This document shows, piece by piece, positions 1 through 4,961 of a stretch of 6,107 nt of DNA. A program made the position numbers and the translations under genes. Positions within the stretch are counted from its first letter, which is position 1. Every line of letters starts with the position of its first letter. The notes under the pieces were generated by a model. The model ran no database searches. It worked only from the letters and a program-made list of their open reading frames with translations, and had not been told where the DNA came from. The stretch is taken from the NCBI GenBank assembly GCA_900769375.1, contig CAAGGN010000261.1, forward strand, positions 1 to 6,107, in the 5' to 3' direction. This DNA is from Clostridia bacterium (GTDB lineage Bacteria > Bacillota > Clostridia > Oscillospirales > Acutalibacteraceae).

Positions 1-771
1 GATGATATCTTCAATCAAATTTTGAATTACACCATTGCAGCATTGATTAAAAATCCTAATGTAGATATAACCATTAAACGGCAATTGAAAAAACAAAAAA
101 TGTTTTTTGCCGGAATTGGTGAAACTGCACCGACCTTATCCAATAGGAAAAAACTTGTTTTCAATAGAAACAATGTGACCTATAAACTGCTGATTCGTGT
201 TGCCATTATGCTGTATGACAATACCACGGTTAATGAGGAAGATGGCAAGGAAATGTTCAAGGACTTCTTCAGACAAGAACATATGCAAAAAGTGTATGAG
301 AAATTTCTGCTTAATTTCTATGCATCACATCTTGATAAAACAAAATATCGTGTACACGCACCCAAGTTTATATGGTTGAAATCTTCGGTGGAGGATATTT
401 TTGACGATTATGAGGATGCGGGCGATTATATGCCTGAATTGCGAAGTGATATTGTAATAGAAAATAAGGAAAGCGGAATTCAGTTCATCATTGATGCCAA
501 GTATTATAGGGAAGCAATGGTGAAATCTCATCATAGTGAGGCGGAGAAATTTAGGCGCGACCATATTTCGCAGGTAATGACATATATGATAAACAGCACC
601 TTCCCTGGGACAAAGAGAGGCGCATTGCTATACCCAACTGTATGCAGAGTTATTGATAGCAAGCGAAATATCGCAACAGGTATGGTTTTCTTCAAGGGCA
701 TTAATCTTGATGCTGATTGGAGAGATATAGAAGCCGAGTTGTTGAAGTTTGCTAAAATAGCCGATTTATAG
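1..771 (+). CDS. mcrC: McrC-family subunit of a 5-methylcytosine-type restriction system (5' end missing)
   Basis: C-terminal part of a protein of the McrC/LlaJI family, the nuclease subunit that works with the GTPase McrB to cleave modified DNA. The frame is open from base 1, giving 256 codons; the family is usually about 350-450 residues, so roughly the N-terminal third lies outside the window. The TTG at 22 is an internal Leu codon, not a start. Counting from base 1, the visible motifs are a conserved helix with VYEKF near residues 98-102, then a PD-(D/E)XK nuclease core: Asp150 in LRSDIVI, IIDAKYY with Asp165 and Lys167, and a following Gln191 in HISQVM. The reading frame is intact to its TAG stop. 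Hand-counted lines give about 30-43% GC against 52-58% in hslO, which suggests a different origin. An mcrB partner would be expected upstream, outside the window. Family assignment is fairly sure; target specificity is unknown. Confidence 0.8.
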   Translation, partial: DDIFNQILNYTIAALIKNPNVDITIKRQLKKQKMFFAGIGETAPTLSNRKKLVFNRNNVTYKLLIRVAIMLYDNTTVNEEDGKEMFKDFFRQEHMQKVYEKFLLNFYASHLDKTKYRVHAPKFIWLKSSVEDIFDDYEDAGDYMPELRSDIVIENKESGIQFIIDAKYYREAMVKSHHSEAEKFRRDHISQVMTYMINSTFPGTKRGALLYPTVCRVIDSKRNIATGMVFFKGINLDADWRDIEAELLKFAKIADL

Positions 772-778
772 GTTTATA

Positions 779-815
779 AAGACTTCCAAGGTTATAGGCT
801 TTGGAAGTCTTTTTT
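779..815 (+). terminator. Rho-independent terminator of the mcrC unit
   Basis: An 11-bp perfect stem (AAGACTTCCAA at 779-789 with TTGGAAGTCTT at 801-811) encloses an 11-nt loop and runs into six T residues at 810-815. It begins 7 nt after the mcrC stop codon, so it ends that transcript on the plus strand. Confidence 0.9.
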
Positions 816-816
816 C

Positions 817-964
817 AATGACACTTTATATTTTTGCAAAGACACTTTATTTTCATAATGAAACTTTATCAATTCAAGAGTTTCATTGTAATTTTCACAC
901 AAAACAAAAAAGGCTCTTGAACACCCGCAAAAACGAGTATTCAAGAGCCACAATGAAACTTTAT
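817..964. repeat. Cluster of 13-bp repeats, consensus AATGAMACTTTAT
   Basis: Four direct copies are visible: 817-829 (AATGACACTTTAT), 838-850 (AAAGACACTTTAT), 857-869 and 952-964 (both AATGAAACTTTAT). A partial inverted copy, AGTTTCATTG, lies at 879-888 and forms a 9-bp hairpin with the copy at 857. ATTCAAGAG is also repeated at 872-880 and 939-947. No reading frame covers them. Direct and inverted short repeats spaced about 20 bp apart resemble transposase-binding repeats at ends of IS21-like elements, but no transposase gene is present, so that origin is an inference. Confidence 0.6.
912..949 (-). terminator. Second minus-strand terminator-like hairpin downstream of tRNA-Pro
   Basis: GGCTCTTGAA (912-921) pairs with TTCAAGAGCC (940-949) around an 18-nt loop. 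The A-rich run at 901-911 gives a U tract only on the minus strand, so the hairpin is oriented to stop transcripts coming from the tRNA-Pro side. It lies about 160 bp past the tRNA and may be a backup stop protecting the convergent mcrC gene. Confidence 0.6.
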
Positions 965-1011
965 GAAATTACCCCAAAACCGAAAAGCCTTTGATTTCAA
1001 GGGATTTAAGC

Positions 1012-1066
1012 AAAAAGATAAGCACGATAGTTGCAACCTTAATGGTATCCAAACTATCGTGCTTAT
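1012..1066 (-). terminator. Terminator of tRNA-Pro
   Basis: A 15-bp perfect stem (1018-1032 with 1052-1066) with a 19-nt loop starts one nucleotide after the encoded CCA of tRNA-Pro. On the minus strand it is followed by CTTTTTG (1011-1017). Position and orientation make it the tRNA-Pro transcript end. Confidence 0.8.
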
Positions 1067-1067
1067 T

Positions 1068-1144
1068 TGGTCGAGATGACAGGATTCGAACCTGCGGCCT
1101 CTGCGTCCCGAACGCAGCGCTCTACCAAACTGAGCCACATCTCG
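1068..1144 (-). tRNA. tRNA-Pro(CGG)
   Basis: A complete cloverleaf on the minus strand, 77 nt with CCA encoded (1068-1070). The acceptor stem CGAGATG/CATCTCG is perfect, the D arm is GCTC/GAGC, the anticodon stem is CTGCG/CGCAG around loop TTCGGGA, and the T loop is TTCGAAT with one wobble pair in the T stem. Anticodon CGG reads the proline codon CCG. The discriminator base is A. It is transcribed from the promoter at 1230-1258 with a leader of about 79 nt and ends at the hairpin directly after CCA. Its 3' end faces the mcrC region. Confidence 0.96.
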
Positions 1145-1229
1145 TGATATAAATGATTTTTGTTTGAATTAAAAGATATGATACGTCTTTTCGCGCTGCA
1201 GGGCAGCTTGACACTTGCGGTGCCATATA

Positions 1230-1258
1230 ATTATATATAAGGTGGAGGGAAAAGTCAA
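1230..1258 (-). promoter_or_regulatory. Sigma-A type promoter for tRNA-Pro
   Basis: On the minus strand, -35 TTGACT (1258-1253), a 17-bp spacer and -10 TATAAT (1235-1230). The expected start is near 1223, about 79 nt before tRNA-Pro. It stands back to back with the birA promoter. Confidence 0.72.
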
Positions 1259-1273
1259 CTAAATTTTGAAAGG

Positions 1274-1302
1274 TTGACAAGGTCAGCTTAGCATATTAAA
1301 AT
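1274..1302 (+). promoter_or_regulatory. Sigma-A type promoter for birA-capA
   Basis: -35 TTGACA (1274-1279), a 17-bp spacer and -10 TAAAAT (1297-1302). Transcription would start near 1309, only about 12 nt before the birA ATG at 1321, leaving GGTGA (1309-1313) as the only ribosome-binding-like sequence. No BirA operator of the bioO type is recognised. Confidence 0.7.
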
Positions 1303-1320
1303 TATATTGGTGATATAACG

Positions 1321-2091
1321 ATGAATAATGCGGCAAAATTTTGCAGTGAAATTAAAAAGTATACAAGTTTAATAAATCCTACCGTACTTTCGCGCGTTGA
1401 TTCTACCAATACTTATGCCAAAGGAATCCTATCTGATTCTTTGGAAGGTGACTGTGTTTTTGCTATTTCGCAAACGGGAGGCAGAGGTCGGCTTGGTCGA
1501 AGTTTCTTTTCTTATGAGGGTGGCATATATATGTCCCTTATCTTAAAGCCGAATCTCACTGCCGAGAGTTCTTTATTTATTACGACTGCCGCCGCGGTAG
1601 CGGTAAGCTGCGCAATTGAGGAGCTTTTTGGTAAGGAAACCAAGATTAAATGGGTAAACGATATTTATATTGCCGAAAAAAAAGTTTGCGGAATTTTGAC
1701 TGAGGGTGTTATCGGTGGGAACGGTAAGCTTGAAGGCGCCGTTCTTGGTATTGGTATAAATTTGGGTGCGCCCGAGGAGTTCCCTAAAGAAATATCGTCT
1801 ATTGCCGATAGTATTTTAGACGTTCAAGATGATTTTGAATTAAAGGCGCGGTTAGTTGCCAAAATAGTTGCTGAATTTTTTGAGATATATAAAAATCCGC
1901 AGAGTAAGGATTATATGAAGGAGTATCGCCGTCGCTCGTATCTTGACGGTAAAACGGTGGAGTTTGTGCGGGAAGGTGTACTATGCACCGCCAAAGTTTT
2001 AGGTGTCACTGATGATGCGGGTCTTAAAATCCTCGAAGGCGGTGAGGAAAAAATCCTATCCGCAGGCGAGGTTTTGGTTAAAATATTATAG
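1321..2091 (+). CDS. birA: Biotin--[acetyl-CoA-carboxylase] ligase, class I (no DNA-binding domain)
   Basis: Cytoplasmic biotin protein ligase: it forms biotinyl-5'-AMP from biotin and ATP and transfers biotin to the lysine of carboxylase carrier domains. The 256 residues contain the expected motifs in order: STNTYAK near 28-34, the biotin/adenylate loop GGRGRLGR at 53-60, KWVND at 110-114 (usually KWPND), CGIL at 123-126, GIGINLG at 143-149, then a small C-terminal SH3-like domain from about 205. The catalytic domain starts almost at the N-terminus, so the winged-helix repressor domain of group II BirA proteins is absent, and this copy should not repress biotin genes itself. The ATG follows a short GGTGA element by 7 nt. 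The capA-like gene follows 4 bp after the stop and probably shares the transcript. Confidence 0.93.
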   Translation: MNNAAKFCSEIKKYTSLINPTVLSRVDSTNTYAKGILSDSLEGDCVFAISQTGGRGRLGRSFFSYEGGIYMSLILKPNLTAESSLFITTAAAVAVSCAIEELFGKETKIKWVNDIYIAEKKVCGILTEGVIGGNGKLEGAVLGIGINLGAPEEFPKEISSIADSILDVQDDFELKARLVAKIVAEFFEIYKNPQSKDYMKEYRRRSYLDGKTVEFVREGVLCTAKVLGVTDDAGLKILEGGEEKILSAGEVLVKIL

Positions 2092-2095
2092 GTAG

Positions 2096-3424
2096 ATGGT
2101 AAAATTGAAGTTAAGTGTTTTAAAAATTTTATGTTTATCACTTTCTCTTATAGTGTTGGTAGGGTGTGGATCTAAAACCGCATTAACCCCCGATAATAAT
2201 GATATAATTGATGAGATTTTATCGGGAAAAGATAATCTTTTGGGCGTTAACGAGGGACTTATAGAAAAGAATTTTCTTGAGTGGATTTCATCTGAATTCG
2301 GCAAGGAAACTCTTGAAAAGATTAATTCCGCTATTAAAGATGATAGTTTTACGGCTGAAAGTTGGTATGACATAACGGGCAACACCGCCCTTGTTCTTTG
2401 GGATATGTATTCGGGGGCATTGGACCCTGAAAATCCTAATTACCGCAGTGATATTAAGGTGATTGAGAGCAAAGGCGATAGCACTATAATTCGCGTTGTC
2501 GGGGATATTTCTTTTGCTGATAACTGGAAAATTGCTCCCGCCCTTGATGAGAGAGGAAAGGGTGTTTACGGCGTTTTGAGTGAGGAAACCGTAAAACTTT
2601 TAAGGGATGCGGATGTTTTTCTTGCCAACAATGAATTTACTTATAGCACCAGAGGCGAGGCGTTAAGGGGTAAAATGTATACCTTCAGAGCCAAACCTTC
2701 AAGGGTGCAACATATGCTTGATATAGGGGCGGATATTGTTTCTCTCGCTAATAACCACGCATACGATTTTGGAGAATATGCTTTTGCCGATACTTTGCAA
2801 ACCTTAAAGGAATCTGACCTTCCCTATATTGGCGGTGGCGCAAATATTGAGGAGGCAAGCAAGCCCTTTTATTTCATAGTAAACGGCAGAAAATACGGTT
2901 TTTCAGCGGCCACAAAGGCGGAGAAGCTTGTTCTTACGCCGGAAGCCACAGAAACTTCTTCGGGTGTTATGCGTACATATAATCCGGAAAAATATTTAAG
3001 CGTAATAGCTTCGGCAGAGGAGCAGTGCGATTATAATATTGTGTATGTGCATTGGGGCGCAGAGGGCTCCCACCAAATTGAAGATGGACTTTATGAAATG
3101 GGTGGGAAGTATATAGATGCAGGTGCGGATATTGTCATCGGCGCTCACGCCCATATTTTGCAGGGAATCGAATATTATAAGGGCGTTCCTATAGTTTATA
3201 ATCTTGGAAATTTCATTTTTAATTCGGAAACTATCGATACGGGAATCCTTGAAATTGAGATTAAGGGTAACGCGGCCACATATAGATTTATCCCCGCCAT
3301 ACAGAAGGATTGCTATACCGAAATTGTTTCGGGCGATGAAAAAGAACGGATACTCGAATTTATGGAAAAACTTTCGGTTGATATTGAGTTTGCGGAGGAT
3401 GGAAGATTTGAGGAAGCGGATTAA
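2096..3424 (+). CDS. CapA-family (PGA_cap) lipoprotein, metallophosphatase-like fold
   Basis: 442 residues, predicted to be exported and lipid-anchored. An N-terminal Lys-flanked hydrophobic stretch (about 7-22) ends in the lipobox LVGC with Cys24. Residues about 30-120 are an acidic region I do not recognise. The CapA domain follows: VVGDISF at 134-140, ANNEF at 177-181, SLANNHAYDFG at 216-226, YVHWGAE at 317-323, IGAHAHILQG at 348-357 and YNLGNFIF at 368-375. The Asp, Asn and His residues are the metal-site signature of the calcineurin-like fold. CapA of Bacillus takes part in poly-gamma-glutamate capsule synthesis, but no capB or capC is nearby, so a cell-envelope role is inferred and the substrate is unknown. 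It lies 4 bp after birA, probably co-transcribed. The ribosome-binding site is weak (AGG at 2090-2092). Confidence 0.87.
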   Translation: MVKLKLSVLKILCLSLSLIVLVGCGSKTALTPDNNDIIDEILSGKDNLLGVNEGLIEKNFLEWISSEFGKETLEKINSAIKDDSFTAESWYDITGNTALVLWDMYSGALDPENPNYRSDIKVIESKGDSTIIRVVGDISFADNWKIAPALDERGKGVYGVLSEETVKLLRDADVFLANNEFTYSTRGEALRGKMYTFRAKPSRVQHMLDIGADIVSLANNHAYDFGEYAFADTLQTLKESDLPYIGGGANIEEASKPFYFIVNGRKYGFSAATKAEKLVLTPEATETSSGVMRTYNPEKYLSVIASAEEQCDYNIVYVHWGAEGSHQIEDGLYEMGGKYIDAGADIVIGAHAHILQGIEYYKGVPIVYNLGNFIFNSETIDTGILEIEIKGNAATYRFIPAIQKDCYTEIVSGDEKERILEFMEKLSVDIEFAEDGRFEEAD

Positions 3425-3428
3425 GATG

Positions 3429-3580
3429 CACGCTAACGCGTGATGATATACCATTTCTCAAACGGAATTTTCCGGACGGGATTCGCTACGGCGCAACGCG
3501 CCTACACGCCCACGTCGGCGAAAACCGTTCACCGAACGCTTTTCTTCCGCTTCGCTCCCTCCTGTTCGAATCCCTAACTG
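3429..3580. repeat. GC-rich structured intergenic element, candidate dispersed repeat
   Basis: A non-coding segment with a run of short hairpins: CACGC-TAAC-GCGTG (3429-3442), CGGAA-TT-TTCCG (3463-3474), GGCGC-AAC-GCGCC (3490-3502) and CGTTC-ACC-GAACG (3526-3538). GGGATTCG (3478-3485) and CGAATCCC (3567-3574) form an inverted pair around the core. Positions 3471-3580 are 67 of 110 G or C, well above the neighbouring genes. None of the hairpins has a U tract, so they are not ordinary terminators. It could be a dispersed palindromic repeat, a structured 3' untranslated region of the capA-like mRNA or a scar. Copy number cannot be judged from one window. Confidence 0.45.
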
Positions 3581-3648
3581 ATGATAAAACAAAAACTCCA
3601 CCCTCAAAAGAGGATGGAGTTTTTATTTGGTGACCCGGACGGGATTCG
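3472..3648. repeat. 14-bp direct repeat of the tRNA-Glu T-arm/acceptor region
   Basis: CCGGACGGGATTCG occurs at 3472-3485 and again inside tRNA-Glu at 3635-3648, in the same orientation, with 149 bp between. The copy covers the 3' side of the T loop, the T stem and most of the 3' acceptor strand, but lacks the tRNA end and CCA. Duplication of a tRNA 3' portion is typical of integrase attachment sites, though these normally run to the tRNA end. Confidence 0.6.
3591..3624. terminator. Bidirectional terminator between capA-like gene and tRNA-Glu
   Basis: AAAAACTCCA (3591-3600) pairs with TGGAGTTTTT (3615-3624). Beyond one mismatch, CCTC (3602-3605) pairs with GAGG (3610-3613), closing an AAAA loop. 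The outer A and T runs give a U tract on both strands. On the minus strand it starts 3 nt after the tRNA-Glu CCA. On the plus strand it is the first strong stop after the capA-like gene. Confidence 0.88.
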
Positions 3649-3703
3649 AACCCGTGTTACCGCCGTGAAAGGGCGGTGTCTTAGGCCTCTTGACCACCGG
3701 GCC
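3628..3703 (-). tRNA. tRNA-Glu(TTC)
   Basis: A complete 76-nt gene on the minus strand with encoded CCA (3628-3630). The acceptor stem GGCCCGG/CCGGGTC has one G-U pair. The anticodon stem CCGCC/GGCGG encloses CTTTCAC, the T stem ACGGG/CCCGT encloses TTCGAAT, and the discriminator is A. Anticodon TTC reads GAA and GAG. It is the second gene of a Met-Glu unit, 3 nt after tRNA-Met, and ends at the adjacent hairpin. Confidence 0.96.
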
Positions 3704-3706
3704 GTT

Positions 3707-3783
3707 TGGTGGCTGTAATCGGACTTGAACCAATGACACCGCGGGGATGAACCGCGTGCTCTAGCCAACTGAGCTATACAGCC
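3707..3783 (-). tRNA. tRNA-Met(CAT), elongator type, with unusual C37
   Basis: A complete 77-nt cloverleaf on the minus strand with encoded CCA (3707-3709). The acceptor stem GGCTGTA/TACAGCC is perfect, the D arm is GCTC/GAGC, the anticodon stem is CGCGG/CCGCG, and the T stem ATTGG/CCGAT has one wobble pair. The loop is TTCATCC, which places CAT at 34-36. The G-C pair closing the loop and the GGTTCAT context match Firmicute elongator tRNA-Met rather than the lysidine-modified tRNA-Ile2, which has GGCTCATAACC. The base after the anticodon is C where A is expected. It is the first gene of the unit, with a leader of about 22 nt. Confidence 0.88.
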
Positions 3784-3812
3784 ATATGGTTGTCACTTTG
3801 AGCGACTAACTT

Positions 3813-3841
3813 ATTATATAGGTTGGTTTATGATTTGTCAA
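3813..3841 (-). promoter_or_regulatory. Consensus sigma-A promoter for tRNA-Met-tRNA-Glu
   Basis: On the minus strand, a perfect -35 TTGACA (3841-3836), a 17-bp spacer and a perfect -10 TATAAT (3818-3813). The expected start is near 3806. The AT-rich DNA at 3842-3880 just upstream could act as an UP element. Confidence 0.88.
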
Positions 3842-3885
3842 GTATAATTTTTAATTTTTAAACATTTTAATTTATATTCACCGCA

Positions 3886-3914
3886 TTGACTTTAACGCTT
3901 TAATATGTTAAAAT
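3886..3914 (+). promoter_or_regulatory. Sigma-A promoter for the yerC-methyltransferase-hslO operon
   Basis: -35 TTGACT (3886-3891), a 17-bp spacer and -10 TAAAAT (3909-3914). The expected start is near 3921, about 20 nt before the ATG, leaving room for AGGAG at 3931-3935. It is divergent from the tRNA-Met promoter, with 44 bp between the two -35 boxes. Confidence 0.75.
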
Positions 3915-3941
3915 GGTAAAAACTGATTTTAGGAGCCGTAT

Positions 3942-4211
3942 ATGGAACATAAAGATTTTTCACAGTTACTTTATAAGGCAGTTATGACCCTTCAGACCCC
4001 TGAGGAGTGCCAAGCGTTTTTTGAGGATATTTGCACTCCAAAAGAAATTCGTTCTTTGGCGCAGAGATTTGCCGTTGCTAAAATGTTGACCGAGGGCGCA
4101 GTGTATAACGAAATCGTGCAGGAAACGGGCGCTTCTACCGCCACCGTCAGTCGTGTTAGCCGTACTCATAGCGAGGGTTGCAAAACTGCTATCGATAGGA
4201 TGAAGGGCTAA
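3942..4211 (+). CDS. yerC: YerC/YecD-family TrpR-like DNA-binding protein
   Basis: 89 residues, the usual length of this small all-helical family related to the tryptophan repressor. An N-terminal helical part (MEHKDFSQLLYKAV, then the EECQAFFEDICTPKEI region, about 16-36) precedes RSLAQRFAVAKML (37-49). The helix-turn-helix follows at about 53-75 (VYNEIVQETGASTATVSRV), with the recognition helix around ASTATVSRVSR. The family is found in Firmicutes and its ligand and targets are not established, so autoregulation of this operon is only a possibility. The start is well set by AGGAG (3931-3935), 6 nt before the ATG. First gene of a three-gene unit, 9 bp from the next. Confidence 0.9.
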   Translation: MEHKDFSQLLYKAVMTLQTPEECQAFFEDICTPKEIRSLAQRFAVAKMLTEGAVYNEIVQETGASTATVSRVSRTHSEGCKTAIDRMKG

Positions 4212-4220
4212 TTTACATAG

Positions 4221-4961
4221 ATGTATAACGATTTTGCAAGATACTATGATATTCTGATGGAAGATGCCGACTATGAGGGCAGAACAGAATGTATTCTTTC
4301 CCTTTTTGAGCGGTTTGATGCAAAACCCGAACTTCTTCTTGATTTGGCTTGCGGAACGGGTGAGTTTTCAAACAGATTTGCTAATAAGGGAATTTCGGTA
4401 ATCGGCGTTGATATTTCCGAAGATATGCTCGCCATCGCTCGCGAAAAAAGCGACCAGAAGGGCAATAATATATTATATGTGTGTCAGGATGCCGCCGAGC
4501 TGGACCTTTACGGTAAGGTGGACGGGGCTATATGCTGTCTTGACAGTTTAAATCATATAATAGATTACAAAAAATTCTGTGACGCCATATCTCGTGTATC
4601 GCTATTTTTAGAAGATAACGGACTTTTTGTATTTGACCTAAATACCGTTTATAAGCACCGAGAGGTGCTTGGAAACAACACCTTTGTTATGGATGAAGAA
4701 GGGGTTTACTGCGTTTGGCAGAACTTCTTTAACCCAGAGAATAACACGGTGGATATCTGCCTTGATTTTTTTGAGGGAGATGGAGAAAACTACCAAAGGT
4801 CAAGCGAGGATATAACCGAAAGAGCGTATACCGAAAGTGAAATTTCAGGGGCGCTGCAAAAAGCGGGACTTGAAATTTTGGCGGTTTACGGGGATATGAC
4901 CTACGAAAAACCCACCGAAACTTGCGAAAGAGCAGTATATGTTACAAGGAAGATAAAATAA
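4221..4961 (+). CDS. Class I SAM-dependent methyltransferase, substrate unknown
   Basis: 246 residues with a Rossmann methyltransferase core. Motif I, LLLDLACGTGEF, is at 38-49 (Gly-rich loop DLACGTG 41-47). VIGVDIS at 60-66 ends strand 2 with the acidic residue that holds the SAM ribose. CQDAAEL at 88-94 is the adenine-contacting region, and AICCLDSLNHI at 103-113 is motif IV-like. The second half (about 145-245) has an inserted beta-rich part and a terminal ETCERAVYVTRK strand typical of small-molecule methyltransferases. An in-frame TAG at 4218 excludes a longer N-terminus, and MYNDFARYYDILM fits the family's usual beginning. No good ribosome-binding site precedes it, so translation is probably coupled to yerC. 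Its stop overlaps the hslO start by one base. Confidence 0.88.
   Translation: MYNDFARYYDILMEDADYEGRTECILSLFERFDAKPELLLDLACGTGEFSNRFANKGISVIGVDISEDMLAIAREKSDQKGNNILYVCQDAAELDLYGKVDGAICCLDSLNHIIDYKKFCDAISRVSLFLEDNGLFVFDLNTVYKHREVLGNNTFVMDEEGVYCVWQNFFNPENNTVDICLDFFEGDGENYQRSSEDITERAYTESEISGALQKAGLEILAVYGDMTYEKPTETCERAVYVTRKIK

Noticed and set aside
22..24. TTG as the start of the restriction gene
   Set aside because: The frame continues upstream to base 1 with family-like sequence (DDIFNQI), has no ribosome-binding site, and the protein would be far too short.
817..964. CRISPR array
   Set aside because: Repeats are only 13 bp, differ in orientation and spacing, and no cas gene is present.
984..1002. 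Third minus-strand terminator (CCTTGA/TCAAAGG hairpin)
   Set aside because: The stem is short and bulged, with a poor U tract.
941..1138. 65-codon minus-strand open frame with RFESCHLD-like translation
   Set aside because: It is a translation of the tRNA-Pro gene and its downstream hairpin; a common false ORF over tRNA genes.
1208..1237. Second plus-strand promoter before birA (TTGACA, then TTATAT or TATATA)
   Set aside because: The -10 match is poorer and it overlaps the tRNA-Pro promoter; kept only as a weak alternative to 1274-1302.
1239..1248. Strong Shine-Dalgarno-like AAGGTGGAGG
   Set aside because: The nearest start-like codon downstream (TTG at 1266) meets a stop after two further codons, so there is no small gene.
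2996..3454. 152-codon minus-strand open frame
   Set aside because: It lies antisense inside the capA-like gene, has no recognisable domain, and runs into the hairpin region without a supporting promoter.
3843..3848. TATAAT on the plus strand between the divergent promoters
   Set aside because: No -35 element at a workable distance; likely chance in AT-rich DNA.
4922..4960. Upstream ATG giving a 308-residue Hsp33
   Set aside because: The extra 13 residues overlap the methyltransferase and do not resemble Hsp33; ATG 4961 has a good AAGGAAG site and family-like beginning.
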